Below, in pieces: positions 35,201 to 40,341 of a DNA stretch of 40,341 nucleotides. Below the pieces are notes generated by a model. The model was not told the origin of the DNA and did no database searches. It saw only the letters and a program-made list of their open reading frames with translations. The position numbers and the translations under genes are program-made. Position 1 is the stretch's first letter, and every line of letters begins with the position of its first letter. Source of the stretch: Planctomycetaceae bacterium. GTDB lineage: Bacteria; Planctomycetota; Planctomycetia; Planctomycetales; Planctomycetaceae. The stretch spans positions 1-40,341 of the forward strand of contig JAJDEI010000025.1 in assembly GCA_029259845.1 (NCBI GenBank). The letters are read 5' to 3'.

Positions 35201-35240
35201 CACTGCGGAACGAAAAGTCACTCCAACGGAACGAACGCAT
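29244..35240 (-). CDS. Secreted animal-type heme peroxidase with RTX, FN3 and FG-GAP repeats
   Basis: 1998 residues from ATG 35240; the frame is open to 35306. The basic start and VESLEDRLLLAG (about 35-46) form the planctomycete exported-surface-protein signature. A peroxidase-cyclooxygenase domain (about 190-850) has distal His about 237 in AFGQFFDHGLDL, proximal His about 577 in YRFGHSMLP, ALTAVHHVFHSEHNRL and NIARGRDFG. Then RTX-type calcium-binding nonapeptides (GNGGNDRLEGGAGNDSIIGG; genomic 31590-32510), two ~118-residue repeats (FYFSTLGNTTVPG / LYFSTLANTTVPG; 30580-31290), one fibronectin-III domain (30300-30575) and about seven FG-GAP/VCBS units with DxDGDGxxD loops (29247-30290). It likely generates oxidants or cross-links partners outside the cell; substrate unknown. 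Confidence 0.92.
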   Translation of the reverse strand: MRSFRWSDFSFRSVRSRNVRRSARRHHRPSHTPAVESLEDRLLLAGAPVGQGFNVNEADLAFIVDQIKIAEAHAATVSASNPYGTMIGTGPNQIPAGPNAELQPLGLRTIDGSSNNLVVGQEEFGAADNPFPRLTTPVYRDAENLTFDPDGPGGQAIGDPTSYAQTSGVVQDSQPRLISNLIADQTTANPAAVAAAGPGAVPDPVTGQLHIPNVAPDEGLSAPFNDVFFAFGQFFDHGLDLTTKTGSPVFMPLLPDDPLFDPTPGAPNFMLLSRATNDTGEPINKDTPFVDQQQTYGSHPSLNVFLREYENDASLKPVSTGRMNTTPGVGGMQTWTALKAQAAGLLGIQLVDQDVLNIPLLATDPYGKFLPGPNGYPQLVLDDGTLLEGNPAANGGLGVLVPANSVSSGFAFLVDIAHHAVPSTWDHDGNPATPRVPQTPDLDPGTGDDGLPGTYDDEMLGAHFIAGDGRVNENIALTAVHHVFHSEHNRLVDDIKNVLSAGDPAVLAEYQLSPGVWNGERLFQAARFVTEMEYQHLVFEEFARRISPQINVFDAYDATIDASISVEFSQAVYRFGHSMLPEELRRISSGAGVDPDDIGLIEAFLNPPAFLDGGVAGVLTPDEAAGSLFNGLASNVSNEIDPFVIEAVRNNLVGLPLDLAAINIARGRDFGIAPLNQIRRELFAATNDAALQPYTSWVDFGFNLQVPESLVNFIAAYGTHPSITGVTTVADKRAAAEDLVNGVTADSADFMNGQGAYADAGGLTTTGVDDIDMWVGGLAEQKAPFGGLLGSTMNYIFELQLENLQEGDRFYYLLRTGGMNLGVQLEGNSFSELIQRNTTAANLPAVVFDRLDLFFDAAVQGSVPGTPIVDDPSTPYDETTLLVRQSDGTVRYTGDLHVNWGGSDSAVPGEGDRIRSGIGDDTIRGNGGNDRLEGGAGNDSIIGGLGNDIITDIFGDDNIKGGDGNDAISSGQGLDLNQGGLGSDFIVAGSDPTVSFAGAGNDFILDGASAGETHGDDGDDWIEGGAQGDKVEGDSGLPILLGPDVNAPGHDVLNGNGGDDRYFGEGGDDILIAGTGLERFLGQFGFDWVTHYNDPQPADSDLAFDVFAPPLPVIDFDTFNGVEGLSGWDKNDTLRGDDLTSIDLIGTIDGTHVLDAAGIARIIGLAALLPPGTTSFAGGNIIIGGGGSDILEGRGGDDIIDGDAYLMAQLMAPDPSGPPGATQLVDSMVDLIADVFAGLIDPGDITIVRSIAMSDSGTDTAVFSGPFADYDISVNAAGVITVVHARGDGLSIDPMLNNGTDTVTNVEQLQFADQTVTVADVFYFSTLGNTTVPGTGGTPDDSDVYKWLGVGANYSRVVDATIEGLAGAADVDGLAVVAEDHFYASFIGATAVPGIGTVQDEDVVEFNAGTWSLFFDGSTQGLDTSAGLDLDAVSVVGTKLYFSTLANTTVPGVAGTADDADVYSWNGTAFAREWDASAMGLAGAADVDGLSVAGPDHLFLSFIATTTVPVLGTVQDEDVVEYNAGTWSLYFDGSSNGLGGSAGLDLDAISVPRSSDKTPPTWTAGAVTVSNETTTTVDLTWSGADDFFGVTAYNVYVDGALNQTVTGNSATVTGLGPLTAYNVTIQAVDAAMNESLDGPSTVANTVAGPTDSLFGRLDDGRLWIARSDGTAFANQLWDTRPAGINWQNTQVGDFTGDGSDDVAARDDEGDWWVWTAGTNSFTAAEWGGRWSVAVSWSDVLTGDFNGDGLTDIAGRAQSGAWYIAESTGSGFNAHAIGGWTTSVTWTDVNVGDFNNDGIDDIAGRASTGTWAILQSTGVGSNHTNMSAGSWSTAVTWSDVRVGDFDDDGNDDIIGRANTGAWYVAFSNGSGFTNKFAGAWSTAVTWHDARVGDFNRDGRTDIAARSSNGTWYVLQPTGGTGTNTTFTTYFAGAWSTATTWLNVVAGDFDGDGRTDIAGRASSGTWYVALSTGTGFATSTSWGSWSAAVTWNDVNRIHVA
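29247..30290 (-). repeat. Tandem FG-GAP coding repeats
   Basis: About seven units of 130-160 bp, each encoding a calcium loop such as GDFNGDGLTDIAGRA followed by GxWY and AWSTAVTW. The DNA is similar enough between units to risk recombination or assembly collapse, so copy number may vary between strains. Confidence 0.85.
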
Positions 35241-35512
35241 GGCCTTGACCCCCTGTGGTTTGAGTCGCCTTGGCGTGCCTGCTTTGTCGATTCGGCGTGC
35301 CAACACGCTTCAGAATGACGATCAACGATACGAAAGCTGCAAGCGGCGTAAGCCCCCTCAGCCTCTTGAGCGACCTATGCTGTATAACCTTCTCATACCT
35401 TATAAGCTGTGTAATTCAATCCAATGAATACATGGTCCTGATCGTTTCTTCAATGAGAATTCCGTGAGAAAACTAACAAAACCAATAAAACTATTAATAT
35501 AGTTTCTTGCCG
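35241..35512 (-). promoter_or_regulatory. A+T-rich leader of the peroxidase gene with a small dyad
   Basis: This stretch is far richer in A+T than the rest of the window. On the minus strand TTGAAT and TATGAG are 16 nt apart (about 35390-35420), a fair promoter pair. At 35488-35505 AAACTAT and ATAGTTT are exact inverted repeats with a 4-nt centre (TAAT), a plausible regulator site. Start of transcription is not known. Confidence 0.4.
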
Positions 35513-35536
35513 CCGGCCCGACTGGTTCTCGCGGAG

Positions 35537-35687
35537 GCGACGGGTGGCGGGGGCGGCAGTGGAGCGTGGAGCGATATAACCCCTTCGATCCGGGGGCGGT
35601 GAGCGGTTTCTCCAACAACAACATCGCCCCCGTGATCAGTGCTTCAAAACCACCGGACGCTGTTACGTCGCCCCCGCCACCCGTCGC
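35537..35687. repeat. Nested GGTGGCGGGGGC inverted-repeat element, intergenic copy
   Basis: The outer arms GCGACGGGTGGCGGGGGCG (35537-35555) and its exact complement (35669-35687) are 19 bp. Inner arms CGGGGGCG (35591-35598) and CGCCCCCG (35625-35632) also pair. It fills the space between the RND gene and the leader of the peroxidase gene. It has the same arm-within-arm design and the same GTGGCGGGGGCG core as the copy inside the M56 gene. Confidence 0.82.
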
Positions 35688-35720
35688 ATCGGCGACGTCA
35701 ACGGAACGTGAACGCATGCG

Positions 35721-38700
35721 TCAGCCGGTCGTTGATTCCGCCTTGCCGTAAATCAGCCAGTAGGCGGTGGGGATCACGATCAGCGTGAAGAGCGTCGAGG
35801 TGAGGATGCCGAAGATGATCGCCCAGGCCAATCCGGAGAAGACCGGGTCGAGCGTAATTACTCCGTTGGCCAGCAGGGTGGTGCCGGCGGTCAGCATGAT
35901 GGGCCGCGTGCGGACAGCCGCGCTGCGGATGATCGCTTCCCGCAGGGGCAGGCCTTCTTCGGATGCCATGTGAATAAAATCGATCAGCACGACCGAATTA
36001 CGGACGACGATGCCCGCCAGCGCGATCATGCCGATCATGGCCGTGGCGGTGAAGAAGATCGGGTTTGGGTAACCTCCGACCGGGGTGTTGAAGATCACGT
36101 TGAGCAGCCAGAAACCAGGCATGATGCCGATGAGTGTTAAGGGGATCGCCAGCATGATCAGCATCGGCAGCACGCGCGAGCCGGTTTGGAACATGAGAAT
36201 CACAAAGATGCCCAGCAAGGCCGCCCCGAAGGCAAGCCCCAAATCGCGGAATACGTCCAGTGTGATCTTCCATTCCCCCTCGCCGGCCCATTGGACTTTG
36301 ATGCCGTCCGGGACCGACCAGTGGTCACCGCCGCCCGGTGAGATCCACGAGCGCTGCCCGATGGGCCGAATGTCGCCTCGCAGTTGTCGTGGCGTATCAG
36401 CATGGGCCGTCTGATCGACCTGAATGTCGACGATGACGTCAGCGGGAGGGCGTCCGGCAATCTCGCCGTACACGTAAACGACACGTTCCAGATTCTTGTG
36501 ATAGATCGTCTTGTCTTCGGTTCGTTCGACGAACCGGCCCAGCCCTCCGAGCTGAACGAGGTCCCCTTGGTCGCCCTGGATGTAGAGGCCTTCGAGTTCA
36601 TCGACGGCGGAGCGTTTGGCTCTCGGCAAGTGGAGTTCGATCCACAGCGGTTCGACCTCTTCCGGCTTGTGGGCCACGGTCGTCTTGTCGCCTCCCAGCG
36701 ACATGGCGACGGTTTGCGCGATCCGTTCCGTGGAGATGCCCGAGAGGGCCGCCTTCGGTTTGTCGGTCTCGAAGACCCAGCGGACCTGATCCTCTTCGGT
36801 GCTGATGTCGACATCGACGACGCCCGGTTCCCGTGCCAGCCGGGCTTCGACCTGTTTGCCGGCGGCGATGAGACGGCTGTATTCGACGCCCGCCGGTCCG
36901 TAGATTTCTGCGGTCAGCGTCGACAATACGGGCGGTCCCGGCGGCACTTCCACCAGTTTGATGTTGGCGTTGAGGCTCCTTCCCAGTTCGGTCAATTGTC
37001 TGCGGATGCGGAGCAGGATCTCATGCGATTGTTGGACCCGCTTCTCCTTGGCGACCAGATTGACGCGGATGTCGGCGACGTTCGGCCCTTCTCTCAAGAA
37101 GTAGTGACGCACCATGCCGTTGAAATCCATCGGTGAGGAAAGTCCCACATAAACCTCGTAGTCGCGGACCTCCGGTTGAACGGCGACTTCACTCGCGATG
37201 CGGCGGGCGACCGCATCGGTGCGGTCCAGCGTTGTCCCTTCGGGCATGTCGAGGATGATCTGAAATTCGTTCTTGTTGTCATAGGGCAGCATTTTCAGAG
37301 GGACCGCCCGAAACAGCGGCAACGCGGTCGCTCCGGCCATCAACAGGGCCACACCGAGCAGCGTCAGCCAGGCGAGCGGACGGTGATCGACCAGCGGCCC
37401 CAGCACGGCCCGCGAGAGGCGGTAGATGGGGCGCGTCGTCAGATCGTACGGCTCTTCATCGCCCGGTTGTTCGATGGTCTTTCTCAAGGCGACCATCGCC
37501 ATCCACGGCGTAATCATGAAAGCCACGACCGTCGAGAGAGTGACTGTCAGAGGAACGTTGAGCGCCATCGGCGCCATGTACGGCCCCATCATGCCGGTAA
37601 TGAAAAACAGCGGCAGGAAACTGGCGATGATCGCCAGCGTCGAAAGGATCAAAGCGGGCCGCACCTCTTGGATGGCGCGGAGCACCGACTCCCGGGGCGG
37701 TCGCACCCGCATGCTGAAATAGCGGGCGATGTTCTCAACGTCCGTGATCGGATCGTCCACGAGCAGGCCGAGCGACAGAATCAGCGCGAACATGGTCACG
37801 CGGTTGATCGTGTAGCCGCCCAGCAGGTTCACGAACAGCGTGAGGCTGTAACACACGGGGATCGCCAGCGCGATCACCAGTGCCGGCCGCCAGCCCATCG
37901 ACAGGCCGATCAGGCCGACCACCGTGATCACCGCGACCACCAGGCCCTCGACCAGTTCGTTGACTTTGTCGTTGGCCGTTTCGCCGTAATCCCGGGTGAT
38001 GCGGTAATGCACGCCGCCCGGCAGGTGCGTCTCCGACAACTCCGCCAGACGTCGATCGACAGCGTTCGCCACCGAGACCGCGTTGGTCCCTTTGCGTTTG
38101 GCGACCGCAATATGAACGGCGGGGAACACGTCGTCGACAGCGCGTCCGCCTTCGTCGGCCGGACCGAACCCGATCCAACTGTAGCTCTCCACTTCCGCCG
38201 GCCCGTCGATGATCTCCGCGACGTCCTTCAGGTAGACGGGGCGGCCTCCGGCGATGTTGACGACCAGATTGGGCAGGTCCGTGACGTCCTGAATGAACGT
38301 GCCGGTCTCGACGATGAACTGTTCGTCCTGCTGCTGGAACTCACCGGACCGCCGATTGACATTAGCCGCTTTGAGAGACTTGGCCACCTGGAGCGGCGAC
38401 GTCTGCCGGGCCGCCAGCCTTTGGGCATCGAGCAGCACGCGGATTCGCCGGGGACGGCCGCTGGTGATCCAAACCTGGTTCGTGTTCGGAATCGCCTGCA
38501 GTTCGTGCTGCACTTCCTCGGCAATGCGACGAAGCTCGAAGTCGCCGTAGAGCTCGGTCCGGTCGGTCCAAAGCGTGGCAATGACGATCGGCACGTCATC
38601 CACTTCGATTGGCTTGATGACCCACGCATCGACGACCGGCGGGATTTGGTCGGTGTTGGAATTGATCTTGTTGTACAGTTTGACGAGCGAGTCCTCGCGG

Positions 38701-39044
38701 TTCTCTCCGACGTAAAACCGGACCGTCACCACACTCTGCCCCGAACGCGACATCGAATAGACGTACTCCACGCCATCGATCTGGTACAGCAGTTTCTCCA
38801 GACGCCGGGTCACCTGCTGCTCGACTTCCTCGGCGGACAAGCCGGGGGCGCTGGCAAAAATGTCGGCCATCGGGACGACGATTTGCGGTTCCTCTTCGCG
38901 GGGCGTGAGCACCAAGGCAGCCGCTCCCAGCAGGAAAGAAACCACCACGAACAGAATCGCAACGTCGCCCCGCAGGAATGCTTCGACGACGCGCGTCATC
39001 AGCGGCGTGGCTTCGATGTCACTTCCCGGCAGCGGGCTATCCAT
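35721..39044 (-). CDS. RND-family efflux transporter permease (AcrB/HAE-like)
   Basis: 1107 residues from ATG 39044 (MDSPLPGSD); an ATG five codons earlier is possible. Typical RND layout: span 1 at about 29-50, a periplasmic porter loop (IVVPMADIFASAPGLSAEEV, GVEYVYSMSRSGQSVVTVRF), a bundle of spans from about 385, a second periplasmic loop, and the final bundle (GMIALAGIVVRNSVVLIDF). The proton-relay Asp pair is intact at about D430-D431 in LGLLVDDPITDVEN, though the usual 'AIVVVEN' is altered to 'PITDVEN'. Exports a drug, metal or lipid-like substrate by proton antiport with the fusion protein encoded just upstream (overlap 8 bp). No outer-membrane TolC-type gene is complete in the window. 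Slightly longer than the usual ~1040. Confidence 0.94.
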   Translation of the reverse strand: MDSPLPGSDIEATPLMTRVVEAFLRGDVAILFVVVSFLLGAAALVLTPREEEPQIVVPMADIFASAPGLSAEEVEQQVTRRLEKLLYQIDGVEYVYSMSRSGQSVVTVRFYVGENREDSLVKLYNKINSNTDQIPPVVDAWVIKPIEVDDVPIVIATLWTDRTELYGDFELRRIAEEVQHELQAIPNTNQVWITSGRPRRIRVLLDAQRLAARQTSPLQVAKSLKAANVNRRSGEFQQQDEQFIVETGTFIQDVTDLPNLVVNIAGGRPVYLKDVAEIIDGPAEVESYSWIGFGPADEGGRAVDDVFPAVHIAVAKRKGTNAVSVANAVDRRLAELSETHLPGGVHYRITRDYGETANDKVNELVEGLVVAVITVVGLIGLSMGWRPALVIALAIPVCYSLTLFVNLLGGYTINRVTMFALILSLGLLVDDPITDVENIARYFSMRVRPPRESVLRAIQEVRPALILSTLAIIASFLPLFFITGMMGPYMAPMALNVPLTVTLSTVVAFMITPWMAMVALRKTIEQPGDEEPYDLTTRPIYRLSRAVLGPLVDHRPLAWLTLLGVALLMAGATALPLFRAVPLKMLPYDNKNEFQIILDMPEGTTLDRTDAVARRIASEVAVQPEVRDYEVYVGLSSPMDFNGMVRHYFLREGPNVADIRVNLVAKEKRVQQSHEILLRIRRQLTELGRSLNANIKLVEVPPGPPVLSTLTAEIYGPAGVEYSRLIAAGKQVEARLAREPGVVDVDISTEEDQVRWVFETDKPKAALSGISTERIAQTVAMSLGGDKTTVAHKPEEVEPLWIELHLPRAKRSAVDELEGLYIQGDQGDLVQLGGLGRFVERTEDKTIYHKNLERVVYVYGEIAGRPPADVIVDIQVDQTAHADTPRQLRGDIRPIGQRSWISPGGGDHWSVPDGIKVQWAGEGEWKITLDVFRDLGLAFGAALLGIFVILMFQTGSRVLPMLIMLAIPLTLIGIMPGFWLLNVIFNTPVGGYPNPIFFTATAMIGMIALAGIVVRNSVVLIDFIHMASEEGLPLREAIIRSAAVRTRPIMLTAGTTLLANGVITLDPVFSGLAWAIIFGILTSTLFTLIVIPTAYWLIYGKAESTTG

Positions 39045-40176
39045 TGCTGTGCCCTTCATCGGCGGCGGCGTCGGATTTGGCCGCGGCCTTCACCACCACA
39101 CGCTCGCCCGCTTTCAGGCCGCTGAGCACCTCAATCCGCCCGGGCATGCCAATCCGGCCCGTCTGGATGAATCGCCGCTCAACATGGCCGTCATCAGTGA
39201 CCACATCGACGAACTCCAACTGCCCCATCTGGTGGATGGCATCGGTTGCCAGACAGAGATGGCGCCGCTTGCCGGCGGGGATTCGCAGACGGCCGAACAT
39301 GCCTTCGAACAAGTTGTCCGATTTGGGAATGCTGGCTTTCACAAGAAACGAGCGGCTGGGGGCGTCGGCCTGGGGCACGATCTCGTCGATGGTCGAGGTC
39401 ACCTCGCGGTCCAGCGCGTCGATGTAAACTTTGAGCCGGTCACCCCGCTTCAGTTTGACCGCCAACTGCTCCAGCACGGGGGCTTCGAGCCGCAGGGAGG
39501 AGGCATCGTACAAAACCAGGATCGGCTCCCCAGGACGGGATGTGTCACCCGGCTCGGCCAGCCGATCGACGATGCGTCCCGCCTTGGGGGCCTTGATCGT
39601 CGTGTACGACAGCATGACGGCCGCTTCGTTGACGGCTTGCTCGGCCCGCAATTCCTCGGCCCGCGAGACTTCCAGGTAACGCGCGGCGGTATCCAACTCG
39701 GATTGCGAGACGACATTTTTTTCGCTCAATCGCTTGATTCGCTCATGGCTGGTTTCCGCCTCTTTGCGAGTCGCCGTTGCAGCGATCAGCGCCTGTTCCA
39801 CCTGCTTGAGCCGCGCCTCCACATCCTGACGGTTGAGCCGTATGAGCACATCCTCCTCGTTCACCTGATCGCCCGCCGAGACGGTGATCTCCACGATCGT
39901 CGCCAGCACCTTGGCGGAAATGACGGTCCGGCTGGCCGCTTTGAGCGTGCCAATTGCCTCCTCAATGTATTCCTTGGTCACTTCGTGAACGATGTCGGTC
40001 GTTTGGTTCGATAGAGGCGTCCGCCGCACCGTCGGCGTGCCCGGAGCAATTCTCTCCTCGAAGGCCCCGCCCAGCCACGCGATCACCAGCACCAACAGAC
40101 CCATGCCGATCGCCAGCGGGACGAACGTCTTCGTCACACGCCACACAACCTGGAGGGGCTTGGAAAAGCCGGACAT
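39037..40176 (-). CDS. RND efflux membrane-fusion (HlyD/AcrA-type) adaptor
   Basis: 379 residues from ATG 40176 (MSGFSKPLQVV), which has GGAGAG shortly upstream. One N-terminal membrane span (about 18-38). A lipoyl-like half-motif (SAKVLATIVEITVSAGDQVNEEDVLIRLN) is followed by a coiled-coil hairpin (about 115-190, RLKQVEQALIAATATRKEAE and SELDTAARYLEVSRAEELRA). The second lipoyl half is TTIKAPKAGRIVDRLAEPGD, then come beta-barrel and membrane-proximal domains. No lipobox, so anchored by the membrane span. Bridges the RND pump and an outer-membrane channel. First of the two-gene unit; the stop overlaps the RND start. Confidence 0.93.
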   Translation of the reverse strand: MSGFSKPLQVVWRVTKTFVPLAIGMGLLVLVIAWLGGAFEERIAPGTPTVRRTPLSNQTTDIVHEVTKEYIEEAIGTLKAASRTVISAKVLATIVEITVSAGDQVNEEDVLIRLNRQDVEARLKQVEQALIAATATRKEAETSHERIKRLSEKNVVSQSELDTAARYLEVSRAEELRAEQAVNEAAVMLSYTTIKAPKAGRIVDRLAEPGDTSRPGEPILVLYDASSLRLEAPVLEQLAVKLKRGDRLKVYIDALDREVTSTIDEIVPQADAPSRSFLVKASIPKSDNLFEGMFGRLRIPAGKRRHLCLATDAIHQMGQLEFVDVVTDDGHVERRFIQTGRIGMPGRIEVLSGLKAGERVVVKAAAKSDAAADEGHSNG

Positions 40177-40249
40177 AGTTTCTCTCCGAATGGTTCCCAT
40201 CAAACGAAATAAGGCGAACGAAACAAGGTCCCGCGTGCGGCTGTCTGCT

Positions 40250-40341
40250 CTACTCCCACGCGCATTCCTGAATGGCAGCCTTCAAGACGAATTCCGGATG
40301 ATGCCCGAAATACTCGCCCTCCCAGACGAACCCGCCCGTCT
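40250..40341 (-). CDS. 3' end of an unidentified gene (partial)
   Basis: The last 29 codons of a minus-strand frame run off the window edge: TGGFVWEGEYFGHHPEFV, then LKAAIQECAWE and a stop at 40250-40252. Its composition and wobble bias look like real coding sequence. I do not recognise the family. It would be 73 bp upstream of the efflux adaptor and in the same direction, so might share its transcript. Confidence 0.55.
   Translation of the reverse strand, partial: TGGFVWEGEYFGHHPEFVLKAAIQECAWE

Noticed and set aside
37176..39125. 649-residue plus-strand open frame
   Set aside because: It lies antisense to the well-supported RND gene, is rich in Arg/His/Gln and resembles no family; high GC keeps the shadow frame open.

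Overview
The window (about 40 kb, GC-rich) looks like chromosome of a planctomycete, probably of the Planctomycetaceae type. The evidence is the combination of a family S1 sulfatase, a Tat-exported DUF1501 protein, three exported PQQ-type beta-propeller proteins, a BlaI/BlaR1 pair whose protease carries a very long carboxypeptidase-regulatory ectodomain, and a ~2000-residue secreted protein with the N-terminal 'ESLEDRLLLAG' signature typical of planctomycete surface proteins. Placement is by gene content only; no rRNA or tRNA gene is visible.

Layout. 1-4622 (+): sulfatase, GT-C membrane glycosyltransferase, 8-bladed PQQ-like propeller. 4628-7261 (-): a compact run in the order purine nucleoside phosphorylase, MntA-type nucleotidyltransferase, HepT-type toxin, Gfo/Idh/MocA oxidoreductase. 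7754-15130 (+): DUF58 protein, BatA/vWA membrane protein, repeat/jelly-roll protein, second PQQ propeller, CrcB fluoride channel, SDR oxidoreductase. 15202-19720 (-): DUF1501 protein, PQQ lipoprotein, hemolysin-III/PAQR membrane protein. 20109-29154 (+): WYL regulator, sugar isomerase/epimerase-like protein, PfpI/DJ-1 protein, then BlaI and the giant BlaR1-like protein. 29244-40341 (-): heme peroxidase/RTX/FG-GAP mosaic protein, RND pump with its membrane-fusion protein, and the 3' end of another gene at the window edge.

Most genes are recognisable families. The notable architecture is the BlaI-BlaR1 unit, where an M56 sensor protease is joined to about 1300 residues of repeated extracytoplasmic beta-sandwich domains. 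The peroxidase is a large secreted mosaic protein.

The least explained layer is between the genes. I count at least eight families of structured palindromic repeats, several present two to four times within 40 kb. They include a ~97-bp element bounded by two ACACCGGGTGT palindromes (three copies), a ~184-300-bp element with a highly conserved 39-nt core (two copies), and a nested GGTGGCGGGGGC inverted-repeat element. One copy of the last lies in frame inside the BlaR1-like coding sequence (exactly 81 nt, no stop codon). Another repeat copy is split by a smaller palindromic element flanked by a 5-bp direct repeat. These look like REP/BIME- or MITE-like elements that move or have moved; no transposase is present in the window.
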